A DNA stretch of 5,925 nt, from NCBI GenBank assembly GCA_015520115.1, contig WAQS01000159.1, positions 1 to 5,925 of the forward strand, read 5' to 3'. Numbering within the stretch: position 1 is the first letter of the stretch; each line of letters starts with the position of its first letter. Positions 5,565-5,925 of the stretch are shown here, piece by piece. The notes beneath the pieces are model-generated. The model was not told the origin of the DNA. It made no database searches and saw only the letters and a program-made list of their open reading frames with translations. Both the position numbers and the translations under genes were made by a program. The DNA comes from Ferroglobus sp. Lineage in GTDB: Archaea > Halobacteriota > Archaeoglobi > Archaeoglobales > Archaeoglobaceae.

Positions 5565-5925
5565 TCTTAATTCCGAGGCTTTCATTCGTAATCCTCATGC
5601 TTTCTTCTTTGTCTGCTATTTCAAACATCGCTCTGATAGCATCAACGTTTTCCGGAACGACGATAGCCTCCTGATGGATCGCCTGAACGGCGAACAGCTC
5701 ACCTTCGTGGATCGCCAAGCTTTCACGCCAAACAACGTTTTCGAAGATGTCGTACCTCATTCTGAGCTCCCTTGCATACTCAATTATTTTTGCCGTCGAG
5801 GTAAATCCATCCTCTTCTGATACCAGCATTATCCTCGGCTCCTCCTCCAGAGCTGCGACAATGTCCTCAAGCTTTCCGTCAAGCTCAATTGAAATGCCGT
5901 GGACGTGCATGAGTGTGGTTGGAAC
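5560..5925 (-). CDS. gap: Type II (archaeal) glyceraldehyde-3-phosphate dehydrogenase, C-terminal part
   Basis: The frame stays open to the right edge (GTT-CCA-ACC-ACA-CTC before the ATG at 5910), so this is the last 121 residues of a protein of usually about 340. The enzyme interconverts glyceraldehyde-3-phosphate and 1,3-bisphosphoglycerate in archaeal gluconeogenesis/glycolysis. The visible segment starts VPTTLMHVHG and continues with EEEPRIMLVSEEDG, ENVVWRES, FAVQAIHQE and VVPENVDAIRAM, all typical of the archaeal family's C-terminal half. It ends near NESLGI, as these proteins do. The catalytic cysteine and the nucleotide-binding domain lie outside the window. The ATG at 5910 is an internal methionine of the conserved VPTTxMHVH stretch, not a start. 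The gene converges on korB with 34 bp between stops. Confidence 0.95.
   Translation of the reverse strand, partial: VPTTLMHVHGISIELDGKLEDIVAALEEEPRIMLVSEEDGFTSTAKIIEYARELRMRYDIFENVVWRESLAIHEGELFAVQAIHQEAIVVPENVDAIRAMFEIADKEESMRITNESLGIKK

Noticed and set aside
5908..5910. ATG as start of a 116-residue protein
   Set aside because: The frame continues to the edge encoding VPTTL, which belongs to the conserved GAPDH motif, so this is an internal methionine.
1..5925. CRISPR array, tRNA/rRNA, insertion sequence, toxin-antitoxin or phage genes
   Set aside because: No repeat-spacer pattern, tRNA cloverleaf, terminal inverted repeats or transposase motifs were seen. Nearly every base is accounted for by housekeeping-type genes, and no gene-free stretch exceeds 40 bp.

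Overview
The window most likely comes from a thermophilic euryarchaeon, with Archaeoglobales (Archaeoglobus, Ferroglobus or Geoglobus) the best guess. The archaeal signs are a deoxyhypusine synthase homologue, a DUF211 protein, the archaeal (type II) form of GAPDH, a fused two-subunit 2-oxoacid:ferredoxin oxidoreductase, TTTAWATA-like TATA boxes at leaderless distance from start codons, arginine mostly AGA/AGG, and very tight gene packing. The genus is an inference from protein character and gene mix, not a database match. I see no RNA gene, mobile element, CRISPR array, long repeat or frameshift.

Left block (1-2222, + strand): the C-terminal part of the RNA ligase RtcB, a deoxyhypusine synthase-family protein whose start overlaps the rtcB stop (ATGA), and a trans-prenyl diphosphate synthase 23 bp further on. 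They look like one operon, possibly with an extra internal promoter before the prenyl synthase. Both complete enzymes differ from the textbook family at informative positions. The DHS homologue keeps the catalytic lysine but lacks some human substrate-site residues. The prenyl synthase looks like a long-chain, quinone-tail type, with a shortened and altered second aspartate-rich region.

Middle block (2190-3157): a minus-strand PHP-family metallophosphoesterase converges on the prenyl synthase with a 33-bp tail-to-tail coding overlap. It is divergent from a small DUF211 gene. Only 38 bp separate the two start codons, and that gap holds a TATA-like element for each direction at leaderless distance, so the two promoters occupy the same DNA.

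Right block (3193-5925): korA (gamma-alpha fusion) and korB overlap by ATGA and encode a CoA-dependent 2-oxoacid:ferredoxin oxidoreductase. They appear to have their own near-leaderless promoter, with the same GTTAAATA octamer as the DUF211 promoter. korB is followed by an imperfect hairpin with a T-run, then by the convergent 3' part of a type II glyceraldehyde-3-phosphate dehydrogenase that runs off the right edge.

Together these are mostly housekeeping functions: RNA ligation, probable eIF5A modification, isoprenoid chain synthesis and central carbon metabolism. No novel multi-gene system is evident. The points most worth a second look are the shared divergent promoter, the two atypical active sites and the uncharacterised DUF211/PHP pair.
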